A DNA stretch of 64,000 nucleotides from Streptomyces brasiliensis (GTDB lineage Bacteria > Actinomycetota > Actinomycetes > Streptomycetales > Streptomycetaceae). Below are positions 51,660 through 60,455 of the stretch, in pieces. The translations under genes were made by a program, and so were the position numbers. Each line of letters starts with the position of its first letter. Positions within the stretch are counted from its first letter, which is position 1. The stretch is taken from assembly GCF_014647875.1 (NCBI RefSeq), contig NZ_BMQA01000002.1, positions 366,328-430,327 of the forward strand, given 5' to 3'. The notes below the pieces were generated by a model. It was not told the DNA's origin. It was given only the letters and a program-made list of their open reading frames with translations, and did not search any database.

Positions 51660-52463
51660 CTAGCCCTGGCTGGAATTCGACCCTCCGGATGCCGGAGGCA
51701 GTTGCTGCTGGGCCTTCTCGAGGAAGCGCAGCAGCTCCACCGGGAAGGGGAGCACCAGCGTGGAGTTCTTCTCGGCCGCCACCGCCACCACCGTCTGCAG
51801 CAGCCGCAGTTGCAGCGCGGCGGGCTGCTCGGACATCTCCTTGGCCGCCTCCGCCAGCTTCTTCGACGCCTGCAGCTCGGCGTCGGCGTTGATGACCCGG
51901 GCCCGGCGCTCCCGGTCGGCCTCGGCCTGCCGCGCCATGGACCGCTTCATGGTCTCGGGCAGGGACACGTCCTTGATCTCGACGCGGTCGATGGTGACGC
52001 CCCACTCCACGGCCGGGCTGTCGATCATCAACTCCAGCCCCTGGTTGAGTTGTTCGCGGTTGGACAGCAGGTCGTCCAGCTCGCTCTTGCCGATGATCGA
52101 ACGCAGTGAGGTCTGCGCCATCTGCGAGACCGCGAACCGGTAGTCCTCGACCCGGACGACCGCCTCGGCGGGCGCGGTCACCTTGAAGTAGACGACGGCG
52201 TCGACCCGTACGGTCACGTTGTCGCGGGTGATGCCCTCCTGGGCCGGCACCGGCATGGTCACGACCTGCATGTTGACCTTCTGGAGCCGGTCCACGAACG
52301 GCACGATCAGGGTGAATCCCGGCTCGCGGACGTCCGAGCGGAGTTTGCCGAGCCGGAAGACGACACCCCGCTCGTACTGTTTGACGACGCGCGCCGCCGC
52401 CATCACGTACACCGCTCCGGCGGACACGAGGGTCGCTCCCGCCGCCACCAGCAACTCGACCAT
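51660..52463 (-). CDS. Slipin-like SPFH/band 7 membrane protein
   Basis: This 267-residue protein has one N-terminal membrane helix (about residues 3-23, ELLVAAGATLVSAGAVYVMAA) followed by the band 7 domain (QYERGVVFRLGKL, then EGITRDNVTVRVDAVVYFKV). A coiled-coil segment rich in Ala, Glu and Arg (MARQAEADRERRARVINADAEL split over residues 190-215) and a short tail follow. It forms membrane microdomain scaffolds. It sits between two protease genes; no NfeD partner is adjacent. Confidence 0.92.
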   Translation of the reverse strand: MVELLVAAGATLVSAGAVYVMAAARVVKQYERGVVFRLGKLRSDVREPGFTLIVPFVDRLQKVNMQVVTMPVPAQEGITRDNVTVRVDAVVYFKVTAPAEAVVRVEDYRFAVSQMAQTSLRSIIGKSELDDLLSNREQLNQGLELMIDSPAVEWGVTIDRVEIKDVSLPETMKRSMARQAEADRERRARVINADAELQASKKLAEAAKEMSEQPAALQLRLLQTVVAVAAEKNSTLVLPFPVELLRFLEKAQQQLPPASGGSNSSQG

Positions 52464-52549
52464 GCCGGCCCCCAGGGGTCCGAAGTGGGAGTGTTCAGGA
52501 GAGCACTTCCTGTACTTCGACGGTAACTCCCCGAGCCGGGCAAGAGGGA

Positions 52550-52578
52550 GCCCCCGCACGCCAGTTGCGTGCGGGGGC
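52550..52578. terminator. 12-bp stem terminator
   Basis: GCCCCCGCACGC, a CAGTT loop and GCGTGCGGGGGC follow the stop of the minus-strand protease gene at 52612. Confidence 0.7.
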
Positions 52579-52611
52579 CGGTGCGTGCGGGGCCGTGCCC
52601 TGGAGCCGGCG

Positions 52612-53517
52612 TCAGAAGACGTGGACCCCGTAGGCGCTCAGTGCCTCGGTGACCGGCTGGAAGAAGGTCGTACCGCCGGAGGTGCAGTTGCCGCTGCCGC
52701 CGGACGTCAGACCGTAGGCCACACCGCCGTTGGAGTAGAGCGGGCCACCGGAGTCGCCGGGCTCGGCGCAGACCGTGGTCTGGATCAGGCCGCTGACAAC
52801 GCCGTCGGCACCGTAGTTGACGGTCGCGTTGAGCGCGGTGACCCGGCCGCTGTGGATGCCGGTGGTGGAACCTCGCCGGTAGACCGTGGCGCCGACGGAG
52901 GGCGTGGCCGCGCTGGTGATGTCCACGCTGCCCACCGCGCCCGACTTGGCCACCGAGCTGTTGGTGTAGCGCACGATGCCGTAGTCGTTGCCGGGGAAGG
53001 ACGAGCCGGCGGTGGTGCCGAGGGTGGTCGAGTGGGACGAGTTCGACCACCAGGTGCCCGCGCCGTCGGTGCAGTGACCGGCGGTGAGGAAGTAGTAGTT
53101 CCCGCTGTTGTCCTGGACGTTGAAGCCCAGCGAGCAGCGCCAGCTGCTCGCATAGATGGCGTCGCCGCCGGAGATCAGCTTCTTGAACGTGCCGGAGGTG
53201 TGCTTGATGGTGAGCGCGCCGGAGTTGCTGCCCGCCTGCTCCTTGATCTTGGCGATCTCGGCGTCGGAGACGGTGCTGTCGACGGTGACGACGACACGGT
53301 TGGTCGTGCTGTCCACCGCCCAGGCCGTGCCGGGGACGTCGGCCTTGAGGACCGAGTCCCGCGCGCTGGTGAGCTGGTTGGCGCTGAACGTGTGGGCGTC
53401 GCTCGCGTTCGCGGTGGGGACGGCGATCGCGGCTGCGGCCACGAATCCGGTGGCCACGGCGATCAGCCTGGTCCGTCTCGCGATTCCGCTGCGGGGGGTG
53501 GTGCGCTTGATCCTCAC
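52612..53517 (-). CDS. Streptogrisin B-like secreted serine protease
   Basis: This 301-residue protein starts at GTG 53517 with GGGAGG nearby. A signal peptide ends near PTANAS, a short propeptide of about 75 residues follows, and the mature domain begins around [20 protein letters not shown]. Catalytic His is in TAGHC, Asp in NDYGIV, Ser in GDSGGP. Length matches streptogrisins A/B. It shares its fold with the protease at 50349 but has the shorter propeptide. Confidence 0.93.
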   Translation of the reverse strand: MRIKRTTPRSGIARRTRLIAVATGFVAAAAIAVPTANASDAHTFSANQLTSARDSVLKADVPGTAWAVDSTTNRVVVTVDSTVSDAEIAKIKEQAGSNSGALTIKHTSGTFKKLISGGDAIYASSWRCSLGFNVQDNSGNYYFLTAGHCTDGAGTWWSNSSHSTTLGTTAGSSFPGNDYGIVRYTNSSVAKSGAVGSVDITSAATPSVGATVYRRGSTTGIHSGRVTALNATVNYGADGVVSGLIQTTVCAEPGDSGGPLYSNGGVAYGLTSGGSGNCTSGGTTFFQPVTEALSAYGVHVF

Positions 53518-53776
53518 TTTTCGTTCCCTCCCGGGGGAAGTCGGGGGCCCGCGTGGGGTCGGGGCCCGTGAGGCGCGGTCAGGGGGCGGGCCGCCCGGAT
53601 TCCGGACATGCCGTGCCCCTGACAAGCGCTGGGGGGAGTATTCGGCCGGACGGCCGGTCGGCGCAAGAGCGCCTTTCGGCCGTCAACCTTTGAACTACCT
53701 TTGCGAATTGCTGCCCATTTCGTGTCCGTAACCACACGGTTTTCGACCGCTTCACGCTCCCCTGCGGGGGTGCCCG

Positions 53777-54559
53777 CTACCCGACGAGGTTGCGCTCCCC
53801 CGCCTCGATCGCGACGTCCAGTGTGTTCCCCGGCGGCGGGAAGGGGCAGATGAAGTGGCCGGCGAAGGCGCACGGGGGCAGTTGGGCGCGGTTGAAGTCG
53901 ACCGTGGTGCGGCCGTCCGCGTCGGGCGCGGCCGGGTACAGGAAGCGGAACCGGAAGCTGCCCTCGCCGCTGGAGGCGTCGGCGAACACGGCCCACAGCC
54001 GCCCGTCGGCCTGCTGCGCGACCTGGAGCGTCAGCTCCTGTCCGCCGAGGGCGAAGGCGAGTTCACCGGCGAGGGCGAGTCCGCGCTCGCGTCCGTCCGC
54101 GTTGCCCACGCGCACGGTGCGCGTCCCGTCGTACGGCGTGAAGCGCCCCGGCACCGACCAGTTCGGCGCGTACGGAGTGGCGTCGATGCCCCGGAAGGCG
54201 CGGCGCGCCCCGGCCTGCGGGTCGTAGTCCCGTACGCCCCACACACCCTCGCGGACCAGCACGACCAGTCTGCGTCCGCCCAGTGTGACGCGGGCCGACG
54301 GCTCGCTGTCGGCACCGAGGCGGGCCTCGCCGGCGAAGGGCTCACCGTCCAGCAGGAGGCCGTCGGCCCCGTCGGCGGTGAGCACGACCGCGTCGCCGTC
54401 GACGGCCCAGCTCCCCGGGATGTCCGGAAGTCGCCCCGCCGGATGGTCCTCGATCCAGTGGGTGCCCGCCAGCGCGAGCGGCCCGTAGGGCGCCGAGACC
54501 GTCTCCGTGCGGTGCGCGTGCCAACGCTTCCAGTCGCCGGACGCGTCCGTCGTCGTCAT
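53777..54559 (-). CDS. DUF1684 protein
   Basis: This 260-residue protein has the DUF1684 pattern: a Trp-rich start (GDWKRWHAHRTETVSAPYG), central FRGIDATPYAPNWSVPGRFTPYD, and the C-terminal TVDFNRAQLPPCAFAGHFICPFPPPGN with Cys and His in conserved positions. No signal peptide is seen. Function is not established. It is the last gene of a five-gene operon (permease, FAD protein, ATPase, LLM oxidoreductase, DUF1684), 20 bp after the LLM gene. Confidence 0.83.
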   Translation of the reverse strand: MTTTDASGDWKRWHAHRTETVSAPYGPLALAGTHWIEDHPAGRLPDIPGSWAVDGDAVVLTADGADGLLLDGEPFAGEARLGADSEPSARVTLGGRRLVVLVREGVWGVRDYDPQAGARRAFRGIDATPYAPNWSVPGRFTPYDGTRTVRVGNADGRERGLALAGELAFALGGQELTLQVAQQADGRLWAVFADASSGEGSFRFRFLYPAAPDADGRTTVDFNRAQLPPCAFAGHFICPFPPPGNTLDVAIEAGERNLVG

Positions 54560-54579
54560 GTCGTGATCCTTTCGTACGG

Positions 54580-55431
54580 TCATGAGGTTCCCCCGCTCAC
54601 GACGTACCGGTCGGCGGGCCGGGGCAGGCCCAGGTGCTCCCGCAGCGTGCTGCCCGGGTAGAAGGTGCGGAACAGTCCGCGGTGCTGGAGCAGCGCGACC
54701 GTGCCGTTGACGAGCCGCTCCAGGTCGCGGTGCGGTTCGGCGGGGATGAAGTGGAAGCCGTCGACGGTGCCGTCCTGGTGCCAGGCGGCGACCAGCTCCG
54801 CGAGGTCGACCGGGCCGCCCCGGTAGAACGGGCCCTGGGCGGTCTGGCGGGGGCCGCCCCCGCCGTGCCCCGGCTCGGCGGCGTGCTCGCCGCCCCCGAG
54901 GTCGACGACGAGACTCACCAGGACCCGCAGCGTGTCCGGGTCCCGGCCGGACTCGTCGGCCAGAGCGCGCAGTCGGTCGCGTACGGCGGACGCCTGCGCG
55001 GCGCTCGCGGCACCCACCAGCGCCACGTCGGCGTACCGGGCCGCCGCGCGCGGGGCCTCCCCGTCGGCGACGTCGACGATGCGGACGGGCTGGTGGCGCA
55101 GGAGACGGGCCTCGCCCTCGCCGGCCGGGACGTCGAGCCGCCGGCCGGCCCGGCCGCGGCTGACCCGGTCGAGAGTCGCGACGTCCGCCTGGGCCTGGGA
55201 GGAGGTCACTGTGGGCACGAGGCCGATACGGGATGTCCGGGACGCCACCCGGGACAGGACGGCGAGCGGGTCAGGACCCGGGCGGGCGAAGCCGCCGCCG
55301 AGCGTCACGAAGTCGAGGCCACCGCTCTCGGCGAGCCGCGCCAGCTCGACATAGGAGCCGAAGTCGTACGCCGACTGCTGGTCGACGGCGGCGGCCAGGT
55401 GCAGCTGCCTGCGGCCGTGCGGTGCGGTCAT
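54580..55431 (-). CDS. LLM-class flavin-dependent oxidoreductase, short variant
   Basis: This 283-residue protein has the luciferase-like N-terminus (YVELARLAESGGLDFVTLGGGF), TVTSSQAQADVATLDRVSRGR and C-terminal DLERLVNGTVALLQHRGLF typical of NtaA/SnaA/DmoA-type monooxygenases. These are usually over 350 residues. About 60 residues between GEGEARLL and PVRIVDV seem to be absent, which includes part of the FMN pocket. Relatives oxidise sulfonates, sulfides or aminocarboxylates using reduced flavin. The short form could be active, degraded or repurposed. Confidence 0.78.
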   Translation of the reverse strand: MTAPHGRRQLHLAAAVDQQSAYDFGSYVELARLAESGGLDFVTLGGGFARPGPDPLAVLSRVASRTSRIGLVPTVTSSQAQADVATLDRVSRGRAGRRLDVPAGEGEARLLRHQPVRIVDVADGEAPRAAARYADVALVGAASAAQASAVRDRLRALADESGRDPDTLRVLVSLVVDLGGGEHAAEPGHGGGGPRQTAQGPFYRGGPVDLAELVAAWHQDGTVDGFHFIPAEPHRDLERLVNGTVALLQHRGLFRTFYPGSTLREHLGLPRPADRYVVSGGTS

Positions 55432-55468
55432 GCGGGGACCCCCTTTCTCAGTAGATGCGAAATGTTCT

Positions 55469-56230
55469 TCACAGCACCTTCGAGAGGAACGCCTGTGTCC
55501 GCTCGCTGCGCGGATCGTCGAGCACCTGGGCAGGTGGGCCCTGCTCGACGATCCGCCCGTCGGCCATGAACACCACCGTGTCGGCGACCTCGCGGGCGAA
55601 GCCGATCTCGTGGGTGACGACGATCATCGTGGCGCCTTGCCCCGCCAAGTCCTTGATGACGTCGAGGACTTCACCGACCAGCTCGGGGTCGAGCGCGGAG
55701 GTCGGCTCGTCGAGCAGCAGCAGCTTGGGCTTCAGGGCAAGGGCGCGAGCGATGGCGACCCGCTGCTGCTGACCACCGGACAGCTGCCCCGGGTAGCTGT
55801 CGGCCTTGTCCGCGAGCCCCACCCGGTCGAGCAGTCGGCGCGCGTCGTCCACGGCCTCCTTCCGGGGCCGCTTCAGCGCGGAGACCGGCGCCTCGATGAC
55901 GTTGTCCAGCACGCTGAGGTGCGGGAACAGGTTGAAGTCCTGGAAGACGAAGCCGATCCGGGTGCGCTGTTTCAACACCTCGCGCTCGGGCAGTTCGTAC
56001 AGCTTGTCTCCGGAGCGCCGGTAGCCGATCAGCGTGCCGCCCACGCTGATCGCGCCCCGGTCCACCTTCTCCAGGTGGTTGATGGCGCGCAGCAGCGTCG
56101 ACTTGCCGGAGCCGGACGGGCCGAGGACGACCGTGACCTCTCCGGTGCGCACCTGGAGATCGATGCCCTTGAGAACATCGAGCGTGCCGAAGCTCTTGTG
56201 GACGGATCTGATGTCGACCATGACGCTCAT
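55469..56230 (-). CDS. Amino-acid-type ABC transporter ATP-binding protein
   Basis: This 253-residue protein has Walker A GPSGSGKSTLL, Q-loop FQDFNLFPH, signature LSGGQQQRVAIARA, Walker B LLLLDEPTSALDPE and an H-loop THEIGFAREVAD. The pattern is that of the polar amino acid (HisP/GlnQ/TcyN) family. It works with the permease at 58062 and the binding protein at 59374. It starts at ATG 56230 after a gap of 50 bp from the FAD gene. Confidence 0.93.
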   Translation of the reverse strand: MSVMVDIRSVHKSFGTLDVLKGIDLQVRTGEVTVVLGPSGSGKSTLLRAINHLEKVDRGAISVGGTLIGYRRSGDKLYELPEREVLKQRTRIGFVFQDFNLFPHLSVLDNVIEAPVSALKRPRKEAVDDARRLLDRVGLADKADSYPGQLSGGQQQRVAIARALALKPKLLLLDEPTSALDPELVGEVLDVIKDLAGQGATMIVVTHEIGFAREVADTVVFMADGRIVEQGPPAQVLDDPRSERTQAFLSKVL

Positions 56231-56280
56231 CGCGTGGATCCTTCGGTGGACTCGGTGAACTCGGTTGGGTGGACTGGGGG

Positions 56281-58065
56281 TTACGCGGCGGCGCGTCCGG
56301 ACCGCTCCCGCAGGAAGGCCAGGACGGCCCGCGCGGTGGCGTCGTTCTGCCGGAACGCCGGACCGCCGGTGCGCGGCCGGGTGAACGCGCCGGGGGCGCG
56401 GGCGTCGGTGAACGGCCCGAGCGCGAAGCGCCGCGGATGCGCCCGCCCGGACCGGTCGAGGACCCGGCCGTCCCCGGCGTCCACCCTCAGCAGCCCGTCG
56501 GGGGTCTCGGCGGCCCCGTCGGCGGCCAGTTCGCGCAGCAGACCGTCGCGGGCGCGTCCGACGGTGGGCTCGGGCAGCCGCGCCTCGACCAGCGCCCGCG
56601 CCTCGACCGAGAAGCCGGGTACGGTCGGGCTCGACGCCCGGAACACCGCGCCCTCGGCCGTCACCGCCATGTCGGCGCCGACGAATCGGACGACGCCGGC
56701 CCGGGACAGCGCGAGCAGCTGCCGCAGCCGGGGTCCGGGCGGCCCGGAGGCGAGATAGCTGAAGAAGCCGTGCCACCAGGGCCCGATGTCCCCGAGCCGG
56801 ATCAACTGCCCGTACACGGAGAGCAGCCCGAGGAAGACGGACAGGTCGGCACTGTGCCGGGGATCGTGCCGACGGCCGAGGTCGTGCTCGACGTAGCCGC
56901 GCAACCCGTGCTGGAACTCCTCGTGCGAGGCGTAGCGCACCCCGTCGAGGGGGCGGTCGAGCGCGGCGAGGTCGAGCCGGTCGGCCGGGTCCGGTACGGC
57001 GGCGGAGACCAGGGCCTGGATCTCGACGGCGCTCGCCGCGGCGGCGTACTTCTCCTCGAAGTCGGCCCAGGCGACCGCCGTCCGCCCCGGGTGGACGGTG
57101 AACAGCCGGTGGTAGTGCGCGAACCCCAGCTCCTTCTCCACCAACGGCCAGACATCCCGCCGGAAGTCGAAGCCGGCGGGTCGGGCGAGCAGTTCGTCGA
57201 CCTCGGCCGGCCCGAGGAAGCGGGGCAGCGGGGGCCGTTCGCCGCTCCAGTCGTAGCCGATCTTCGCGTGGTACGGCACACCGCGCCGCGAACCCACGTA
57301 CAGCACCGGCTCCCGCCCCGAGGGGACATAGGTGTCGCCCTCGTACCGTCCGCCGCGGCCCTCGGTGAGCAGCACCATCAGGTCGACGAAGGCGAGCCCG
57401 AAGCCGCGGACGACGACGGGCGCGCCGGGCTCCAGCGAGGTGAGGTCGCTGTCGGCGGTGAAGTCGGGCGGCAGGTGCACCAGCCCGTGGGTGGCGGCGT
57501 ACGAGGCCAACTCGGCCTGTTCGTCGCCGAGTTCGGCGTCCAGGTGGCCGAGGGCCAGGACGACGAGATCGGCGAGGAGCGGGCGTGGGCGGCCCTCCAG
57601 CCACACCTGCTGGCGGCCCTCGCGCGGACCGCTGACGCGCAGGGCGCGCCGGGGGTGGTGGTGGACGGTGATGCCCGGAGGCAGCTCGGCCACCGCACGG
57701 TCGTACACCCACCGCAGATAGCGCCCCTGGATCTGCCGGTCGGCGAAGGTACGGCCGTCGAGGCCGGCCCACTCGTGCAGGGTGGGCCCCTCCCGTACCG
57801 GGCCCTTCATGGTCACCGTCTCGTCGGTGAACATGGTGACGTCCTCGGCGTGCGAGTTCATCCACAGCAGCGGCGACTGCGCGGCGCGCCAGATGCGTCC
57901 GGCGCCCGGCTCGTGCGGGTCGACCAGATGGATGTCAAGGCCTGAACCGGCATACAGATCAGGTGCGTTGGCGGCGATGCGCTCGAGCAGGCCGGTTCCC
58001 CGCGGCCCGGCCCCGACGATCACCAGCTGCGGCCGCCCGAGCCCTCCCGCTCCCGTCGCACTCAT
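56281..58065 (-). CDS. FAD/NAD(P)-binding oxidoreductase (NAD_binding_9 type)
   Basis: This 594-residue protein begins with the FAD motif VIVGAGPRGTGLLERIAANAP and carries the family's WRAAQSPLLWMNSHAEDVTMF segment. A second nucleotide motif appears as VVVRGFGLAFVDLMVLLTEGRGG. Proteins of this group are often annotated only as FAD-NAD(P)-binding. The start overlaps the permease stop as ATGA. Its place within an ABC transporter operon with an LLM enzyme suggests oxidative release of sulfur or amine from the imported compound. Confidence 0.83.
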   Translation of the reverse strand: MSATGAGGLGRPQLVIVGAGPRGTGLLERIAANAPDLYAGSGLDIHLVDPHEPGAGRIWRAAQSPLLWMNSHAEDVTMFTDETVTMKGPVREGPTLHEWAGLDGRTFADRQIQGRYLRWVYDRAVAELPPGITVHHHPRRALRVSGPREGRQQVWLEGRPRPLLADLVVLALGHLDAELGDEQAELASYAATHGLVHLPPDFTADSDLTSLEPGAPVVVRGFGLAFVDLMVLLTEGRGGRYEGDTYVPSGREPVLYVGSRRGVPYHAKIGYDWSGERPPLPRFLGPAEVDELLARPAGFDFRRDVWPLVEKELGFAHYHRLFTVHPGRTAVAWADFEEKYAAAASAVEIQALVSAAVPDPADRLDLAALDRPLDGVRYASHEEFQHGLRGYVEHDLGRRHDPRHSADLSVFLGLLSVYGQLIRLGDIGPWWHGFFSYLASGPPGPRLRQLLALSRAGVVRFVGADMAVTAEGAVFRASSPTVPGFSVEARALVEARLPEPTVGRARDGLLRELAADGAAETPDGLLRVDAGDGRVLDRSGRAHPRRFALGPFTDARAPGAFTRPRTGGPAFRQNDATARAVLAFLRERSGRAAA

Positions 58066-58922
58066 CGCGCCGCCTTCGTGCCGCGCGCGAAGTGCTTCTC
58101 CACGTAGTACTGGCCAACGCCGAGCAGCGAGGTGACGACGGTGTACCAGATCGTGACGACCATCAGCAGCGGGATGACCTGGTAGGTGCGGTGGTAGATG
58201 AGCTGCGCCGAGAAGAGCAGGTCGCTGACGGCGATGACGCTGACGATGGAGGTGCCCTTGAGGGCGCCGATCAGCATGTTGCCCGCGGGCGGCACGATGG
58301 AGCGCATCGCCTGGGGCAGTACGATCCGCCACAGCCGGCGCCACCGGCTCAGGCCGAGCGCCTGCGCGGCCTCGATCTGGCCGCGGTCGACGGAGAGGAT
58401 GCCGCCGCGCACCACCTCGGCGGCGTACGCGGCCTCGTGCAGGGTGAGCCCGATGATCGCGACGGCGATCGGGCTGAACAGATCGACCGTCTTCACACCG
58501 AAGACATGCGGGTACAGCGCCCCGATGTTGAACCACAGCAGCAGCTGCACCAGGATCGGGATCGACCGGAACAGCCACACGTACCCCCAGCTCACAGCCC
58601 GCAGCACGGGGTTGGCCGAGAGCCGGAAGACGGCGAGCAGGGCGCCGAGGGCGAAGCCGAGAACCATGACCACGGCCGTCAGCCACAGCGTGAGCCACAG
58701 CCCGCGCAGCACGGAGTCCGCGGTGAAGCAGTCGGCGACGACGTCCCACTGGAACGCGTCGTTGCGCAGGACGGAATCGACCGCGAACCCGAGCAGGACC
58801 AGAACGACGACGGCGGCCGTCCACTGCCCGAACCGGCGATGCGGGACGATCCGCAGTGTCTCCGCGCGCTCAGGAGGTATCTGCGGATCGACGGGGACTT
58901 TGGCGAGGGTGTCGGATGACAT
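58062..58922 (-). CDS. Amino-acid-type ABC transporter permease
   Basis: This 286-residue protein has an N-terminal cytoplasmic tail, five to six membrane helices and the EAA loop EAAQALGLSRWRRLWRIVLPQAMR typical of the HisM/TcyL family. It is the promoter-proximal gene of the minus-strand operon. Only one permease is encoded, so it probably forms a homodimer. Confidence 0.92.
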   Translation of the reverse strand: MSSDTLAKVPVDPQIPPERAETLRIVPHRRFGQWTAAVVVLVLLGFAVDSVLRNDAFQWDVVADCFTADSVLRGLWLTLWLTAVVMVLGFALGALLAVFRLSANPVLRAVSWGYVWLFRSIPILVQLLLWFNIGALYPHVFGVKTVDLFSPIAVAIIGLTLHEAAYAAEVVRGGILSVDRGQIEAAQALGLSRWRRLWRIVLPQAMRSIVPPAGNMLIGALKGTSIVSVIAVSDLLFSAQLIYHRTYQVIPLLMVVTIWYTVVTSLLGVGQYYVEKHFARGTKAAR

Positions 58923-59159
58923 GCGAAGGCTCCGTGGTGGGGATCCCCCCGCTCGTGCGAAGCCGAGAGTGGGGAAGGTCGAACACGGTGGGTGCCTTCA
59001 CACGGAGCGCCGCGCACGGCGCTGTACGGCCGAGCCCCTCAGCAGGGCCGTGCACCGAGCGTACGCGGGCGTTTCCCTTCACTGTCAAGGTTGTCCACAC
59101 TGTGAGCCGTACGTCTCAAGTCAGTTGACGCGGTTCCGGGGACCTGTTCCACTTGGCCC
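58923..59159. other. Divergent regulatory region of the ABC cluster
   Basis: The interval between the minus-strand permease start and the plus-strand leader peptide holds no gene I can support. The permease ATG is preceded by CGGAG. Promoters for both directions are expected here but none is clear by eye. Confidence 0.4.
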
Positions 59160-59231
59160 ATGCATCCACAGCAGTGGCTGGTCACCCGCTCCCACATCGA
59201 CTTCGGTCGCGTGTGGTCCTGTTCCTGTTGA
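59160..59231 (+). CDS. Cysteine-codon leader peptide
   Basis: A 23-codon frame encodes MHPQQWLVTR followed by SHIDFGRVWSCSC and stop. The R-x-HID-x-x-RV core and the terminal Cys codons match actinobacterial leader peptides placed before sulfur-assimilation genes, where ribosome stalling at Cys codons controls the downstream gene by attenuation. It lies 142 bp upstream of the solute-binding protein start. It implies that the transporter responds to cysteine supply and probably imports a sulfur compound. Confidence 0.78.
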   Translation: MHPQQWLVTRSHIDFGRVWSCSC

Positions 59232-59373
59232 GCTGACCCCCTGCGCGCGCTGCCCGTAGGCAGCCGCTTCCTGCGTGCCCCGCACATCTCTCTGCTCCCT
59301 GCTTCACGCCTTCACACGCGCACCCCTCCCCTCGCGCTCCGCACGCCTTCTGCTCCCAGGAGACAGCTACCCG

Positions 59374-60327
59374 ATGCATACGCCCACTCGCGCCCGTTAT
59401 AGACTTTTCGCCCCCTTCGCCCTGCTCACCTCGGCCGCCCTGCTGCTCACTGCATGCGGCTCGGGCGACGAGTCGTCCACGACCGGCGCCGCCCGCGTTG
59501 CCGCCGCGTCCGACAAGATCCCCATCACGGACGTGGTCTCCGCCATCCACAAGGACCCGGCGGCCGCCGCTCTGCTGCCACCGGGCACGAAGAACCTCAC
59601 CGTCGGGGTCGCCGTGGGCAACACCCCGCCCGGGGTCAGCTATCTGGACGACAACAAGACGCTGACCGGCCAGGACGTCGACTTCACCGAGGCGGTCGCG
59701 CATGTCCTCGGCCTCGAGGTCAAGGTCGAACAGGCCGGCTTCGAGGCGATCCTGCCCGCGCTCGACAGCGGCAAGTACGACTTCGGCGCCAGCAATTTCG
59801 GCGTGACCGACGAGCGCCGCAAGACGATCGACTTCGTCACGTACATCAACGACGGCCAGGGCTTCGCTGTCCGCAAGGACAGCAAGCTGGGCAAGGTCAC
59901 CGACCTCGCGCAGCTGTGCGGCCTGAATATCGCGACGAGCGCGGGCACGACCTTCGAGGCCACGCTGGAGGAGAACAAGCACGTCTGCACCGACGCCGGC
60001 AAGAAGCCGTACGCGGTGCAGACCTACGCCGAGCAGGGCGCGATCTGGTCCTCGATCCAGCAGGGCCGCAGCGACGTCGTGATGTCCACGATCAACGGCC
60101 TGCGCTACGCCGTCGCCCACCAGCCCGGCGTGAAGTTCCTCAACGAATTCCACCGCCTCGACGTCGGCTTCGCCTCCAAGAAGGGCACGAAACTGGCCCC
60201 TGCCTTCCAGGCGGCGGTCGACGAACTGATAACTGACGGCACGTACGAAAAAATTCTCAAGAAATGGGGAACAACGGACTCGGCAATAACAAAGTCCCAG
60301 ATCAGCCCCCCGGAACTAAAGGGCTGA
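59374..60327 (+). CDS. ABC transporter solute-binding lipoprotein, amino-acid family 3
   Basis: This 317-residue lipoprotein has lipobox Cys28 in LLLTACGSG. The body is a family 3 binding protein with LTVGVAVGNTPPGVSYLDDNK, the GQDVDFTEAVAHVLG signature and the late DGTYEKILKKWG motif. It is divergent from the permease operon and follows the Cys leader peptide. It should capture a cystine-like, sulfonate-like or other sulfur-containing amino acid, which is inference from context. Confidence 0.92.
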   Translation: MHTPTRARYRLFAPFALLTSAALLLTACGSGDESSTTGAARVAAASDKIPITDVVSAIHKDPAAAALLPPGTKNLTVGVAVGNTPPGVSYLDDNKTLTGQDVDFTEAVAHVLGLEVKVEQAGFEAILPALDSGKYDFGASNFGVTDERRKTIDFVTYINDGQGFAVRKDSKLGKVTDLAQLCGLNIATSAGTTFEATLEENKHVCTDAGKKPYAVQTYAEQGAIWSSIQQGRSDVVMSTINGLRYAVAHQPGVKFLNEFHRLDVGFASKKGTKLAPAFQAAVDELITDGTYEKILKKWGTTDSAITKSQISPPELKG

Positions 60328-60351
60328 CGCCGGCACCCGCGCCCCCCCCCC

Positions 60352-60404
60352 AGGAGCGCGGGGCTGTATCGATGTGCGGCTCGGCCGCGTGGGCGCGAGC
60401 AACC
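60352..60404 (+). repeat. Dispersed intergenic GC-rich repeat, copy 3
   Basis: AGGAGCGCGGGGCTGTATCG followed by ATGTGCGGCTCGGCCGCGTG and GGGCGCGAGC. This is the fullest copy of the element seen at 1631 and 6534 and lies between convergent stops, just after a run of ten C. Confidence 0.5.
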
Positions 60405-60455
60405 ATATGAAAAGCCGCACCCGCCCGGAGAGAGAACCCCTACGGCGAAACGGCG

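Noticed and set aside
55469..57865. Apparent large fusion of the ABC ATPase with an upstream Arg-rich region
   Set aside because: The upstream portion is a shifted frame of the FAD/NAD(P)-binding gene; the ATPase has its own start at 56230.
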